Assembly (NCBI RefSeq): GCF_014873875.1
Contig: NZ_JADBEM010000001.1
Span: 5,456,001 to 5,520,000 of the forward strand
Direction of reading: 5' to 3'
Length of the DNA: 64,000 nucleotides
Origin: Actinopolymorpha pittospori
GTDB lineage: Bacteria > Actinomycetota > Actinomycetes > Propionibacteriales > Actinopolymorphaceae
Under the pieces are notes generated by a model. That model had not been told where the DNA came from. It worked only from the letters and a program-made list of their open reading frames with translations, and ran no database searches. Below are positions 36,307-44,365 of the stretch, piece by piece (within the stretch, counting starts at the first letter, position 1; each line of letters starts with the position of its first letter). A program made the position numbers and the translations under genes.

Positions 36307-37367
36307 CAGGGGCGGACGAGCACCTTCACGGCGCCCGACCCCTTCTTGTCGGCGGCGGCATGGAACGCGTCCGCGATCCGGTTGAGGGAGAAGCGATGCG
36401 TGATCAGGGCTTCGGCGTCCACCCGGCCGGCAGCCAGCAGGTCCAACGCGAGCCGGAACTCCGGCGCTCCGCCCCAGGTGCTGTAGCTGTTCGACCAGCG
36501 GATGTGGAGCTCCTTGCGGTAGGCGGCGCGGACGTCGAAATCGGGCGTACCGGTGAAGATCCCGAGCACGACCACCTCACCACCGGGACGCGCCATCTCC
36601 ACCCCCTGGCGGAGGGTGGACGAATCGGCTCCCACCGCCTCCAATACGACCTCGGCACCTCTTCCACCAGTGAGGTCGAGGACCGCCTCCACCGGGTCTG
36701 ACGCCTCGGCCGCAACCACCTCGTCAGCGGCGCCGGCGTCGAGGGCCGTCTTCAGCGGCGCGGCGCGGTTGCCAACCATGATCACCTTGCCCACGCCGCT
36801 CGTCCGGGCCACCTGGCCAGCAGTCATACCGATGGCGCCGGTACCGAGCACGACCACGGTCGTCGCGGGCGTCAGTCGGGCCCGAACCAGCGCGTGGACC
36901 CCACAGGCGTAACAGTCGAGGATCGCCGCCGCCTCCGACGACACCTCGTCGGGTAGCACACGGACGTTGGCCGCTCGGGAGATGTCGTACTCGGCGAACC
37001 CGGAACTCTGCAGGCGCTCACCGTGCCGGAGACCGCGTTCGGGGCAGAGATGTGTGTCGCCGCTTCGGCAGAAGTCGCAGCCACCGCACCCGTCCAGGTG
37101 CGCCGGCTGGACTCCCACCCGTGCCCCGACCTGGAGGCCGGTGACCCTGGCCCCCAGCTCCACGACCTCCCCGGCCAGCTCGTGACCACGGCGGGTCGCG
37201 ACCCCAGCTCCGCCGGCCGGAGGCGAGCGCTCGAGGTACGGATGCAGGTCGCTCCCACAGATCCCCGCCGCCCGCACCCGGACGAGCACCTCGCCTGGGC
37301 CGGGTTCAGGGACCGGGTGGTCCTCGACCCTGATGTCTCGCCCGCCATAGAACAGCGCTGCCTTCAC
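36306..37367 (-). CDS. Zinc-binding alcohol dehydrogenase (sorbitol-dehydrogenase-like)
   Basis: A 353-residue MDR enzyme. The catalytic zinc ligands are in GICGSD and RRGHELAGE. The structural zinc cluster is CGGCDFCRSGDTHLC, and the Rossmann motif is VVVLGTGAIGMTAGQVA. It oxidises a polyol or secondary alcohol to a ketone. GTG 37367 is chosen because GGAGG lies eight bases upstream; a longer frame begins at 37382. It is cotranscribed with the FGGY kinase and follows a second dehydrogenase gene by 39 bp. Confidence 0.94.
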   Translation of the reverse strand: MKAALFYGGRDIRVEDHPVPEPGPGEVLVRVRAAGICGSDLHPYLERSPPAGGAGVATRRGHELAGEVVELGARVTGLQVGARVGVQPAHLDGCGGCDFCRSGDTHLCPERGLRHGERLQSSGFAEYDISRAANVRVLPDEVSSEAAAILDCYACGVHALVRARLTPATTVVVLGTGAIGMTAGQVARTSGVGKVIMVGNRAAPLKTALDAGAADEVVAAEASDPVEAVLDLTGGRGAEVVLEAVGADSSTLRQGVEMARPGGEVVVLGIFTGTPDFDVRAAYRKELHIRWSNSYSTWGGAPEFRLALDLLAAGRVDAEALITHRFSLNRIADAFHAAADKKGSGAVKVLVRP

Positions 37368-37406
37368 CCTGCGCACCTCCACGAGCGTCGGCCTGTCAGG
37401 CTGTCG

Positions 37407-38471
37407 TCATCCGAGCTCTGCCCGGCTGCAAGCCTGGTCCTCTTCGACTTTTCCGTCAGGTGACACGATCGACTTCATTCCACGGCGGTTGGCCGTGGTC
37501 TCGAACGCCTCGCTGAGTGCGGCCAGCTCGAATCGGTGACTCACGAGGGGCGCCACCCGCACGATTTTGTGCTGAAGCAGTTTCAGGGCGGTGCTGAAAT
37601 GGTGCGGGTTGTAGTCATGGCTTCCGGTGACCCGGAGTTGGCGGTAATGGACGAGGTTCGGATCGACCGGAACGTCCGCCGGCGGATGGGTTCCGGCGAA
37701 GATGTTGACCCAGCCGTTGATCGCAGCCATCTCCAGTCCCTGCCTGATGGCGTCGACCGCACCGACCGCGATGAGAACGGCATCGGCGCCACGACCTTCG
37801 GTCAACGCCTGCACCTCTGCCACCGGTGACTCCTGTGCGGTGTCGATCACGTCGTGCGCTCCCAGTGCCAGCGCGAGTTCCCGTCGGGACGGCAAGGGGT
37901 CGACCCCGATCACCCGCGCGCCGCGGCCGCGGGCCAGTTGGAGATGTAACAGCCCAATCGGACCCAGGCCGACCACGACGACATCGGCACCGACCGGAAT
38001 CTCGGTGAAACTGTGGGCGTTCAGCACGCAGGCCAAGGGTTCACAGAACGACGCATCCTCGAGGGGTACGGAGCCGGGAACCACTCGCAGTTGGGAGACC
38101 GGCGCGGTTCCGTAGTCCGCGAAACCGCCGAGGGTGCCGCGGCGGAGATTCTCGCAGTATCCGAAGACCCCGCGGCGACACTCGTAACAACGACCGCACA
38201 CACAGCGCCAGTCGACGACGACCCGAGAGCCGATTGTGATCTGCTGTTCGGAATCATCGAGCGGTTCACCCAGTGCCTCGACCACGCCCGACCACTCATG
38301 CCCGAGCCGTCGTGGAAGAGTGCCGACTCGACTTCCCAGATAACCTCTCAAGTCACTGGGACAGACACCGCAAGCGGCGATACGGACCAGTGCCTCACCG
38401 CGACCAGGGGTGGGAGGATCGATCTCCTCGACACGCAGATCGCGGAACCCGTGCAGAAGGCCGGCCCTCAC
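37407..38471 (-). CDS. Zinc-binding alcohol dehydrogenase (second copy in operon)
   Basis: A 354-residue MDR dehydrogenase. The catalytic zinc ligands are in GVCPSD and LGHEWSGV, the structural zinc cluster is CVCGRCYECRRGVFGYC, and the NAD-binding motif is VVVVGLGPIGLLHLQLA. It is only distantly related to the neighbouring dehydrogenase, so the two probably act on successive or alternative polyols. It is the first gene of the minus-strand operon, divergent from the RpiR regulator. GTG 38471 has AGGA eight bases upstream. Confidence 0.93.
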   Translation of the reverse strand: MRAGLLHGFRDLRVEEIDPPTPGRGEALVRIAACGVCPSDLRGYLGSRVGTLPRRLGHEWSGVVEALGEPLDDSEQQITIGSRVVVDWRCVCGRCYECRRGVFGYCENLRRGTLGGFADYGTAPVSQLRVVPGSVPLEDASFCEPLACVLNAHSFTEIPVGADVVVVGLGPIGLLHLQLARGRGARVIGVDPLPSRRELALALGAHDVIDTAQESPVAEVQALTEGRGADAVLIAVGAVDAIRQGLEMAAINGWVNIFAGTHPPADVPVDPNLVHYRQLRVTGSHDYNPHHFSTALKLLQHKIVRVAPLVSHRFELAALSEAFETTANRRGMKSIVSPDGKVEEDQACSRAELG

Positions 38472-38639
38472 CGGGGTACTTCCTCGAATGGCCGCAGTTC
38501 TTCGTCAGATCGACGCACAGGTGACTCCTTCCCGAGCGGTTCCCCTGTCGACGAGTAGGTACCGAACGCCTTCGTTGACCCGCAGGATGGTGCACTGTAC
38601 GCTGACATTAGCATGCATCCTTCATATAGTCATCATGCG

Positions 38640-38652
38640 AGGAAGTATTCCT
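38640..38652. promoter_or_regulatory. Candidate RpiR operator
   Basis: AGGAA-GTA-TTCCT, an inverted repeat with 5-bp arms, lies 40 bp upstream of the RpiR start in the divergent region facing the dehydrogenase operon. RpiR-type regulators bind such short dyads, but no second clear copy was found. Confidence 0.4.
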
Positions 38653-38691
38653 TCAGTTCCTGGTGGCATTCCAAGAGAGGTTCGTTCGGAC

Positions 38692-39555
38692 ATGGCAACA
38701 CCCGGACCCACACCCGGGGTACTCGTTCAAATCGAGTCCCTGTTACCGACGATGCGCCAGGCTGAACAGAAGGTCGCCGACCTGGTCCTGACCAAGTCCG
38801 GCGACGTTGTCCATATGTCCGTCACCGAGGCCGCGGACGCTTCGGGCACTTCGGAGGCGACCGTCATCCGGCTCGCGCGACGCCTTGGCTATCCGGGTTT
38901 TGCGGCCATGAAGATTGCCCTCGCGATGGAAATGCACGCTGGTCAACGAGTCGAACCAGGCAGCCTCACTCCGTCCGACGACCTGCGTACGATCAAGGAA
39001 AAGGTGCTTCGCACCAACGTGGGAAGTTTGGAGGACACCCTCGAACTCCTCGACGACGATTCGTTGGAGAGCGCCGTCGACGCGCTGATTAGGGCGCGGA
39101 GAATCGAGGTCTACGGAGTCGGACGGTCGGCCGCCATGGCGCAGCACGCCTACGCGACCCTGATGGAGATCGGTCTCCCGATCGCCGCCATCACTGATCC
39201 GCACCTGCAGGCCACATCAGCCGTACAATTGGGAAGGAGCGATGTCGCATTCGCCATCACCTTCACCGGAAATGCGCGCGACACCGTTGAGGCGCTCCAG
39301 CTGGCCCGCGATGCCGGCGCCACCACGATCTGTCTCACCAGGCACGCCCGATCTCCCATCACCCAGGTCGCCGACGTCGTGCTCCTTGCCGCGGCTCGGC
39401 TGAAATCGGTCGAGACCTATCAACAACTCGATCGCGTGGGACAGGTTGCCGTCATCGAACTCCTCTGCACTGCAGTGCTGCTACGCCAGGAACCGGAACG
39501 ACTTGACGCACTTCTACGAGGACGCAAAGCCGTGAGCTCAAGTAAGCACTACTGA
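38692..39555 (+). CDS. RpiR family transcriptional regulator
   Basis: A 287-residue regulator of typical length. The N-terminal HTH_6 domain (about 1-77) contains TEAADASGTSEATVIRLARRLGYPGFAAMKIALA. The C-terminal SIS domain (about 110-260) contains RRIEVYGVGRSAAMAQHAYATL and FAITFTGNARDTVE and binds a sugar phosphate. It probably senses the phosphorylated intermediate made by the FGGY kinase. It is divergent from that operon and is followed after 12 bp by a Gfo/Idh/MocA gene. ATG 38692 is preferred for its match to the family N-terminus, though GAGAGG is 11 bases away. Confidence 0.95.
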   Translation: MATPGPTPGVLVQIESLLPTMRQAEQKVADLVLTKSGDVVHMSVTEAADASGTSEATVIRLARRLGYPGFAAMKIALAMEMHAGQRVEPGSLTPSDDLRTIKEKVLRTNVGSLEDTLELLDDDSLESAVDALIRARRIEVYGVGRSAAMAQHAYATLMEIGLPIAAITDPHLQATSAVQLGRSDVAFAITFTGNARDTVEALQLARDAGATTICLTRHARSPITQVADVVLLAAARLKSVETYQQLDRVGQVAVIELLCTAVLLRQEPERLDALLRGRKAVSSSKHY

Positions 39556-39567
39556 CGAGAGGCGGTC

Positions 39568-40692
39568 ATGGGTACTCACGACGACAAGGCGAGATTCGGC
39601 GTCATCGGCCTGACCAGCGACCACGTCTGGGGAATGGGCGACGGACTCATCCAACAGCCGGGAGTGCGGATAGTCGCCGCCGCGGACGAGACCGCGGAAC
39701 TCCGTAACCGCGCGGCCCGTCAGTGGGGACTTGAGAGCACCTACGCGAGCCATACGGAGATGCTCGAACGCGAGGACCTCGGTGCGGTCCTCGTGTGCTG
39801 TGACAACGCGAGCAAGGCTGGCGTCGTCGAGGCGGCCGCGCGGCACGGAGTGCACGTGTACCAGGACAAGCCAATGTCCTCGACGTTGGCCGGCGCCGAC
39901 CGGATCCTGCAGGCCGCGAAATCGTCGGGAATCACTCTGATGGTCGCGTATCACAGCGCCTTCAACCCGATCTACGATCAGGTGAAACAGGCCATCGCCG
40001 ACCAGGCGATCGGCACTGTCTACCTCGCCCGCGGCTCGATCGGGCACGAGGGCCCGGTGGAGTTCGGGTGCTCTCCGCACTTCTACTCATGGCTCTTCGA
40101 CGCCGAGAAGAACGGCGGCGGTACGTTCGTCGACGAGGCCTGCTACGTCGTCGACGAGTTCGTCGACTATCTCGGGAACGTCGTCGAGGTGAGTGCGTTC
40201 ACCGCCCAGATCGGTCACCGGAACTATCTGCCCAAGAATGTCGAGGACAACGCGGTCGCCATCCTGCGATTCGCCTCCGGCGCACTCGGGGTGATCGACT
40301 CAAAGTGGGGCCAGGTCGGGCCGGCCCCGGTCCGTACGTCCTACCACGGCACCGAAGGCACCATCGTCAACAGTCGTGGTACCACCGAACTCGCGACCAT
40401 CCGCGCCGCCGCTCCGTTGGCGGGATGGACCAGCAGTGACCAGACCGCCCTCAGCGGCCACGGCACCGGAAGCCCCGAGCTGAGGGTTGTCAAGGCGACG
40501 GCCAATCCTGTCGATGCGGGCCGTCGCGGCGCCGAGCAGCGCCGGTTCGTCCAGGCACTCGTGGAGGGTACGCCGCTGCCACACGCCTCGACTCCCAATG
40601 TCGCGCGGCACGTTCAGGAAATCGTAGACGCGGTCTACGTGTCGGCCGCCAGTGGTTGCGCGGTTTCGCTACCGCTGAAGGAAAGCGCATAA
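39568..40692 (+). CDS. Gfo/Idh/MocA family oxidoreductase
   Basis: A 374-residue NAD(P)-dependent sugar or inositol dehydrogenase-type protein. The Rossmann motif is FGVIGLTSDHVWG, unusual because the classical GxGxxG is altered to GLTSDH. The family motif QDKPM corresponds to EKP, with the lysine kept. The substrate-domain histidine would lie near GGTFVDEACYVVDEFVD, where the usual GGxxxDxGxHxxD motif has valine in place of histidine. The changed cofactor and catalytic positions suggest altered chemistry. It is cotranscribed with rpiR, 12 bp downstream. Confidence 0.92.
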   Translation: MGTHDDKARFGVIGLTSDHVWGMGDGLIQQPGVRIVAAADETAELRNRAARQWGLESTYASHTEMLEREDLGAVLVCCDNASKAGVVEAAARHGVHVYQDKPMSSTLAGADRILQAAKSSGITLMVAYHSAFNPIYDQVKQAIADQAIGTVYLARGSIGHEGPVEFGCSPHFYSWLFDAEKNGGGTFVDEACYVVDEFVDYLGNVVEVSAFTAQIGHRNYLPKNVEDNAVAILRFASGALGVIDSKWGQVGPAPVRTSYHGTEGTIVNSRGTTELATIRAAAPLAGWTSSDQTALSGHGTGSPELRVVKATANPVDAGRRGAEQRRFVQALVEGTPLPHASTPNVARHVQEIVDAVYVSAASGCAVSLPLKESA

Positions 40693-40734
40693 CGAGAGTA
40701 CGACCGCGCAAGCGCGCCACCCGAGCAAACATGA

Positions 40735-40765
40735 AGGGCGTGGCCGGGAACACCGGCCACGCCCT
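40735..40765. terminator. Strong bidirectional terminator
   Basis: Perfect 13-bp arms AGGGCGTGGCCGG (40735-40747) and CCGGCCACGCCCT (40753-40765) with loop GAACA lie midway between two convergent Gfo/Idh/MocA genes. Confidence 0.85.
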
Positions 40766-40782
40766 CTGCGCGAGGAACTCGG

Positions 40783-41907
40783 TCAGAAGGTCGTCGTCAG
40801 CTCGAGCGCTTTTCCGCTGCGGGCGGACTCGGTGACCTTCAACATGATCTCGAGCGCGTGCCGGGCATGTTCCGCGCTCAACACTGGCTGCGCCTTCGCC
40901 CGCACGCAGTCGGCCAGGTGGTCGACGAGGATGCCACGGCGCAGCTTGGCGGACCATTCCTGGGCTGCCCCCAACTGCGGCCAGCCGCGCGGGGTGACCC
41001 AGCCGTCGAGGCCGGGCATGGCGTCGGTGCGGTAGACCTCGAGCGGAGAGTCCGATCCTCGTTCGAGGATGTTGAGTGTGCCCTTGCGACCGAAGATCTC
41101 GAGCTTGGGGCTTCTCGACGCGTGGACGTTGAAGGTGCCGTCGACGACGGCGTACGTCGCCTCGCCGAAGTCGAGCATGAAGAGGTTGTTGTCGGCGGCT
41201 GTGACGTTGATGACCGTCCCGGCGAAGGGTCCACCCCGCACGGTCCGCGTCGGCTCAGTGATCCCGCTGAACGCCGCGACCCGCTGGGCCGGACCGAGCA
41301 GACCGGTGATCTCGTGGATGCCGTAGACGCCCATGTCGTAGAGCGGCCCGGAGCCTTCCTGGTAGAACCACGTCGGGTCGGTCGGCCACCCACCCGCGCC
41401 CCCGCCCGGTCCGGCGTGGGAGCTGCGTACCCGGGCGAAGGCGACCTTGCCGATCGTGCCCGCATCGAGAAGCCGGCGGGCCTCCCGATAGACGGGCTGC
41501 ACCATGTCCGGCGGCGCGCAGACGACCGTGAGGCCCTGCGTCGCGGCGGACTCGATGATCGCGTCGGCGTCTTCCATCGTGGTCGCCAGAGGTTTCTCGG
41601 TGGCGAGATGCTTTCCGGCAGCGAGAATCTTGCGCGAGGTCTCGCCGTGGATCGAGATCGGGGTGAGGTTGACGACGGCCTCGATGTCGGTGCGTTCGAG
41701 CATCGCATCGAGAGTGTCGTAGACCTCGGGAATGTCGAAGTCCTTCGCGGCCTGCTTGGCGCGTTCGACAACGGGGTCGGATATCGCCACGACCTGTGCC
41801 TTGTCCCGGATCCAGTGGAGGCCGGGGAGCACACCGTAGTTGACGGTGGCGATCATGCCGGCGCCCAGCACGCCGATCCGCAACGGCTCCTGGTTGGTTT
41901 CTGTCAT
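40783..41907 (-). CDS. Gfo/Idh/MocA family oxidoreductase
   Basis: A 374-residue protein with Rossmann motif IGVLGAGMIATVNYG, EKPL-type TEKPLATT (lysine at about 100) and the substrate-domain motif GPLYDMGVYGIHEITGLLG with its histidine. The start ATG 41907 has GGAGG seven bases upstream; an open frame extends to 42078 but has no coding character. The LYDMGVYGIHEI pattern is typical of members that oxidise glycosides or inositols. It is divergent from a third Gfo/Idh/MocA gene across about 220 bp that hold a dyad at 42026-42041. Confidence 0.94.
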   Translation of the reverse strand: MTETNQEPLRIGVLGAGMIATVNYGVLPGLHWIRDKAQVVAISDPVVERAKQAAKDFDIPEVYDTLDAMLERTDIEAVVNLTPISIHGETSRKILAAGKHLATEKPLATTMEDADAIIESAATQGLTVVCAPPDMVQPVYREARRLLDAGTIGKVAFARVRSSHAGPGGGAGGWPTDPTWFYQEGSGPLYDMGVYGIHEITGLLGPAQRVAAFSGITEPTRTVRGGPFAGTVINVTAADNNLFMLDFGEATYAVVDGTFNVHASRSPKLEIFGRKGTLNILERGSDSPLEVYRTDAMPGLDGWVTPRGWPQLGAAQEWSAKLRRGILVDHLADCVRAKAQPVLSAEHARHALEIMLKVTESARSGKALELTTTF

Positions 41908-42025
41908 GCTCCGACCTCCGTGAACTCGACCGCCTCGTTCCCCCGCGCCGCAATGCGCGCACGAAGACATCAGACAGCGCCTGGTCGACCTAGCGACCGG
42001 CATCCTGATCTGACCAAGAATTCCT

Positions 42026-42041
42026 TCAACCTTGAGGTTGA
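42026..42041. promoter_or_regulatory. Inverted repeat in divergent Gfo/Idh/MocA promoter
   Basis: TCAACCT-TG-AGGTTGA has perfect 7-bp arms around two bases, in an AT-rich patch (42010-42065) midway between two divergent oxidoreductase genes. It has the form of an operator, but its regulator is not identified. Confidence 0.55.
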
Positions 42042-42126
42042 TGAAGATTATTGTTGGATTGATACTGGGGGATGTCAACAGCCGGAGACGTCCTGGCCTT
42101 CAGCCAGGAGGAGACGGGAGGACACC

Positions 42127-43164
42127 GTGCCCCAGCCGCTACGCGTGGCTCTGATCGGACTTGATCACTGGTACACCGCGATATCTCTCGCCGAGAGGTT
42201 CACTGCGCATCCAGACGTCGAGCTCGTCGGCATCGCCGATCCGGACGCCGACCGGCTTCATGAGGTGCTGGCTCGCGGCGGCGTGAGCGGAGTGAGTGGC
42301 TCCGCCGACGAATTCCTTGCCGACGACTCTATCGACCTCGTCGCCAGCTTCGTCAGCACAGAGCGCAATCCCGCGATCTGCGTCGCTGCAGCGCAGAACG
42401 GCAAGCACATTCTCTCGGTCAAGCCGCTCGCGCGGACCCTCGACCAGGCCACCGAGATCGTGCAGGCGGTACGCGACGCCGGGGTGACATTCCTGGGTGC
42501 GGAATCGCGCGGCCGGCACTCCGCCCACCAACAACAGCTGCGTACCTGGATAGCAGAGGGCAGGTTCGGAAAACTGCTCACGGCGAGCTACGGCATGTGG
42601 GCGACCCTTCCACAGGGCTGGCCCGGGTCGTCCGACCCTGGGTGGTTCGTCGATGCCGAGCGAACGCCGGGCGGGGCCTGGATCGACCACAGCATCTACC
42701 AGCTTGACCAGTTGAGGTGGCTGGCCGGCGCCCGCGTCGCGAAGGTATCCGGGACGGTCGCCAACCTCAAGTACGGCGACCTCTCGGTCGAGGACTACGG
42801 GCTCGCTCTGGTGGAGTTCGACAACGGGCTGCTCGCCCAGATCGAGGACACCTGGACGGCGGTGCGCGGCGGCGGTCGTACGGCGATGAACATCGTTGGA
42901 ACGGACGGCGCGATTGCGTACGACGCACTCACTGGACGTCTCTCCCTGGCCGGTGACCTGCAGCCGTTCGGGGGATGGGTGCACCGCACTCCTGAGGCGA
43001 TGCACAGCGGCGCCATCGACGAGTTGGTCGCAACGGTCCGTGGGAAGCAGGACCCGATCTCGACGGTCGAGGACGCATGGGACAACCTCGCCGCATGCGA
43101 GGCGTTCTATCAGGCTGCCAAGACGGGCACGCCCGTCACGCCCAAGAGACTCCCGGCGTCATGA
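42127..43164 (+). CDS. Gfo/Idh/MocA family oxidoreductase
   Basis: A 345-residue protein. The cofactor region begins VALIGLDHWYTAIS, again without a classical GxGxxG (GLDHWY), like the 39568 protein (GLTSDHVWG), so these two form a divergent subgroup. VKPLARTL carries the lysine and GGAWIDHSIYQLDQLRW the substrate-side histidine. GTG 42127 is supported by GGGAGG five bases upstream; the much longer open frame upstream is antisense to the neighbouring gene. The stop overlaps the aldolase start (ATGA), so the two products are co-translated and probably act in sequence. Confidence 0.93.
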   Translation: MPQPLRVALIGLDHWYTAISLAERFTAHPDVELVGIADPDADRLHEVLARGGVSGVSGSADEFLADDSIDLVASFVSTERNPAICVAAAQNGKHILSVKPLARTLDQATEIVQAVRDAGVTFLGAESRGRHSAHQQQLRTWIAEGRFGKLLTASYGMWATLPQGWPGSSDPGWFVDAERTPGGAWIDHSIYQLDQLRWLAGARVAKVSGTVANLKYGDLSVEDYGLALVEFDNGLLAQIEDTWTAVRGGGRTAMNIVGTDGAIAYDALTGRLSLAGDLQPFGGWVHRTPEAMHSGAIDELVATVRGKQDPISTVEDAWDNLAACEAFYQAAKTGTPVTPKRLPAS

Positions 43165-43925
43165 GAGTCGAATCAGTTCGCCGGCGGCGGATCTTCAGGG
43201 CTGACGGCAGAGCCGTCATCGTGGCGATGGATGGGGCGCGCAGAGGCGTCAGTGCCGGCCTGGAGAAGGCCACGGCCGCGGTGGCCGCCGTGGCCGCCGG
43301 AGGCGCGGACGCGATCCTCACCACCGTGGGCACCGCTGCGGCGAGTGCCGACGTTCTGGAACGCATGGGCCTCATCCTCGCTCTCGACAGCGAGGGCCCG
43401 ATCGCCGACTACGGCGTCGAGCAGGCTCTCCGCCTGGGTGCGGACGCCGTCGAGCTCAAGGTCTTCCCGGGCAATCCGCAAGAGACCAAGATGGCAGACC
43501 TTCGTCGGCTGGCGGCCCACTGCCAGACGTGGCGGATGCCGCTCCTGGCCGAGCCCATTCCGGTGTCGTTCCAGGACACCGCGGCGCACACACTGTCGAA
43601 CGTTCGGGACGCCGCGCGCAGCGCGGCCGAGGCCGGCGCCGACTTCGTGAAGGTCCACTACGTCGGGCCCCCCGACGAGTACCGCGAGGTCACCGCCTCG
43701 TGTCAGGTCCCGGTGTTGGTGCTGGGCGGTCCACCTCGCGACGATCCGCGCGAGGCGCTGCAGATGGCTGCGGATGCGCTGGCGGCCGGCGCCAGCGGCG
43801 TGGTCTTCGGGCGGAACGTCCTCACCAGCCCCCGGCCAGACCGGATGGTGGCAGCACTTGTGGAAGTCGTGCACGGCGACGCGTCCGTCGACGCCGCGGC
43901 GAAGATTCTGAGCGCTCCGCTTTAG
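43161..43925 (+). CDS. Class I aldolase of the DeoC/LacD/LsrF fold
   Basis: A 254-residue TIM-barrel protein. The Schiff-base lysine is in ADFVKVHYVG (about residue 167), and the other conserved elements are VIVAMDGARRG, LILALDSEG, ELKVFPG and the phosphate-binding VFGRNV. The family includes class I fructose-bisphosphate, tagatose-bisphosphate and 2-deoxyribose-phosphate aldolases and LsrF. Here it probably splits or transfers carbon from a phosphorylated keto-sugar made by the cluster's dehydrogenases and FGGY kinase. ATG 43161 overlaps the previous stop. Confidence 0.9.
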   Translation: MRVESVRRRRIFRADGRAVIVAMDGARRGVSAGLEKATAAVAAVAAGGADAILTTVGTAAASADVLERMGLILALDSEGPIADYGVEQALRLGADAVELKVFPGNPQETKMADLRRLAAHCQTWRMPLLAEPIPVSFQDTAAHTLSNVRDAARSAAEAGADFVKVHYVGPPDEYREVTASCQVPVLVLGGPPRDDPREALQMAADALAAGASGVVFGRNVLTSPRPDRMVAALVEVVHGDASVDAAAKILSAPL

Positions 43926-44365
43926 CCTGGCGTTGTGTAGTTCCGTGTTGATCCAGCATAAGGTCGACGTAGTCACCCACCCAGATCGCAAGTGCGTGCG
44001 GCCAGGGGTGCGGAGCATCCGCTGGAACGACGACTCGCTCGGACCCGCCGACGATGGTCCGTTCTCCCCGACCTCGCCCCGGAAGTGCGTAGAAGGACAC
44101 CTCAGCCTGTCCCGGCGGCGCTGACGTTCTCCACAGGCCGTCGGTGTCCAGCCCGCCATGCATGGAAGCGCGCCGAGCGCTGACGACCTCGTGCAATGGG
44201 CTTGAGCGCTCCCGATCTGCAGGAGGCCTCCACAATGGCGTTGGTGAGGGGACAGGGGAGGCTGGACCCGTTATGCCGAGGAGCTGAACGCGCTAGGTTG
44301 GCCGACCCCAGAACATCTCCTCGACGATGTGCCGGACGAGCGGCGCCCATTGCCGGAGATGCGGC
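43926..44365. pseudogene. Spacer with two possible decayed coding fragments
   Basis: Between the convergent aldolase and LacI genes two stretches look protein-like but have no complete gene. On the minus strand, about 44163-43930 reads AEVSFYALPGRGRGERTIVG and then LAIWVGDYVDLMLDQHG. On the plus strand, about 44248-44370 reads GWTRYAEELNALGWPTPEHL and DDVPDERRPLPEM with no start codon and stops on either side. I cannot assign either to a family. They may be relics of genes removed by deletion. Confidence 0.3.

Noticed and set aside
40858..42126. Long N-terminal extension of the 42127 oxidoreductase frame
   Set aside because: It is antisense to another Gfo/Idh/MocA gene; the family N-terminus and a good ribosome binding site place the start at 42127.
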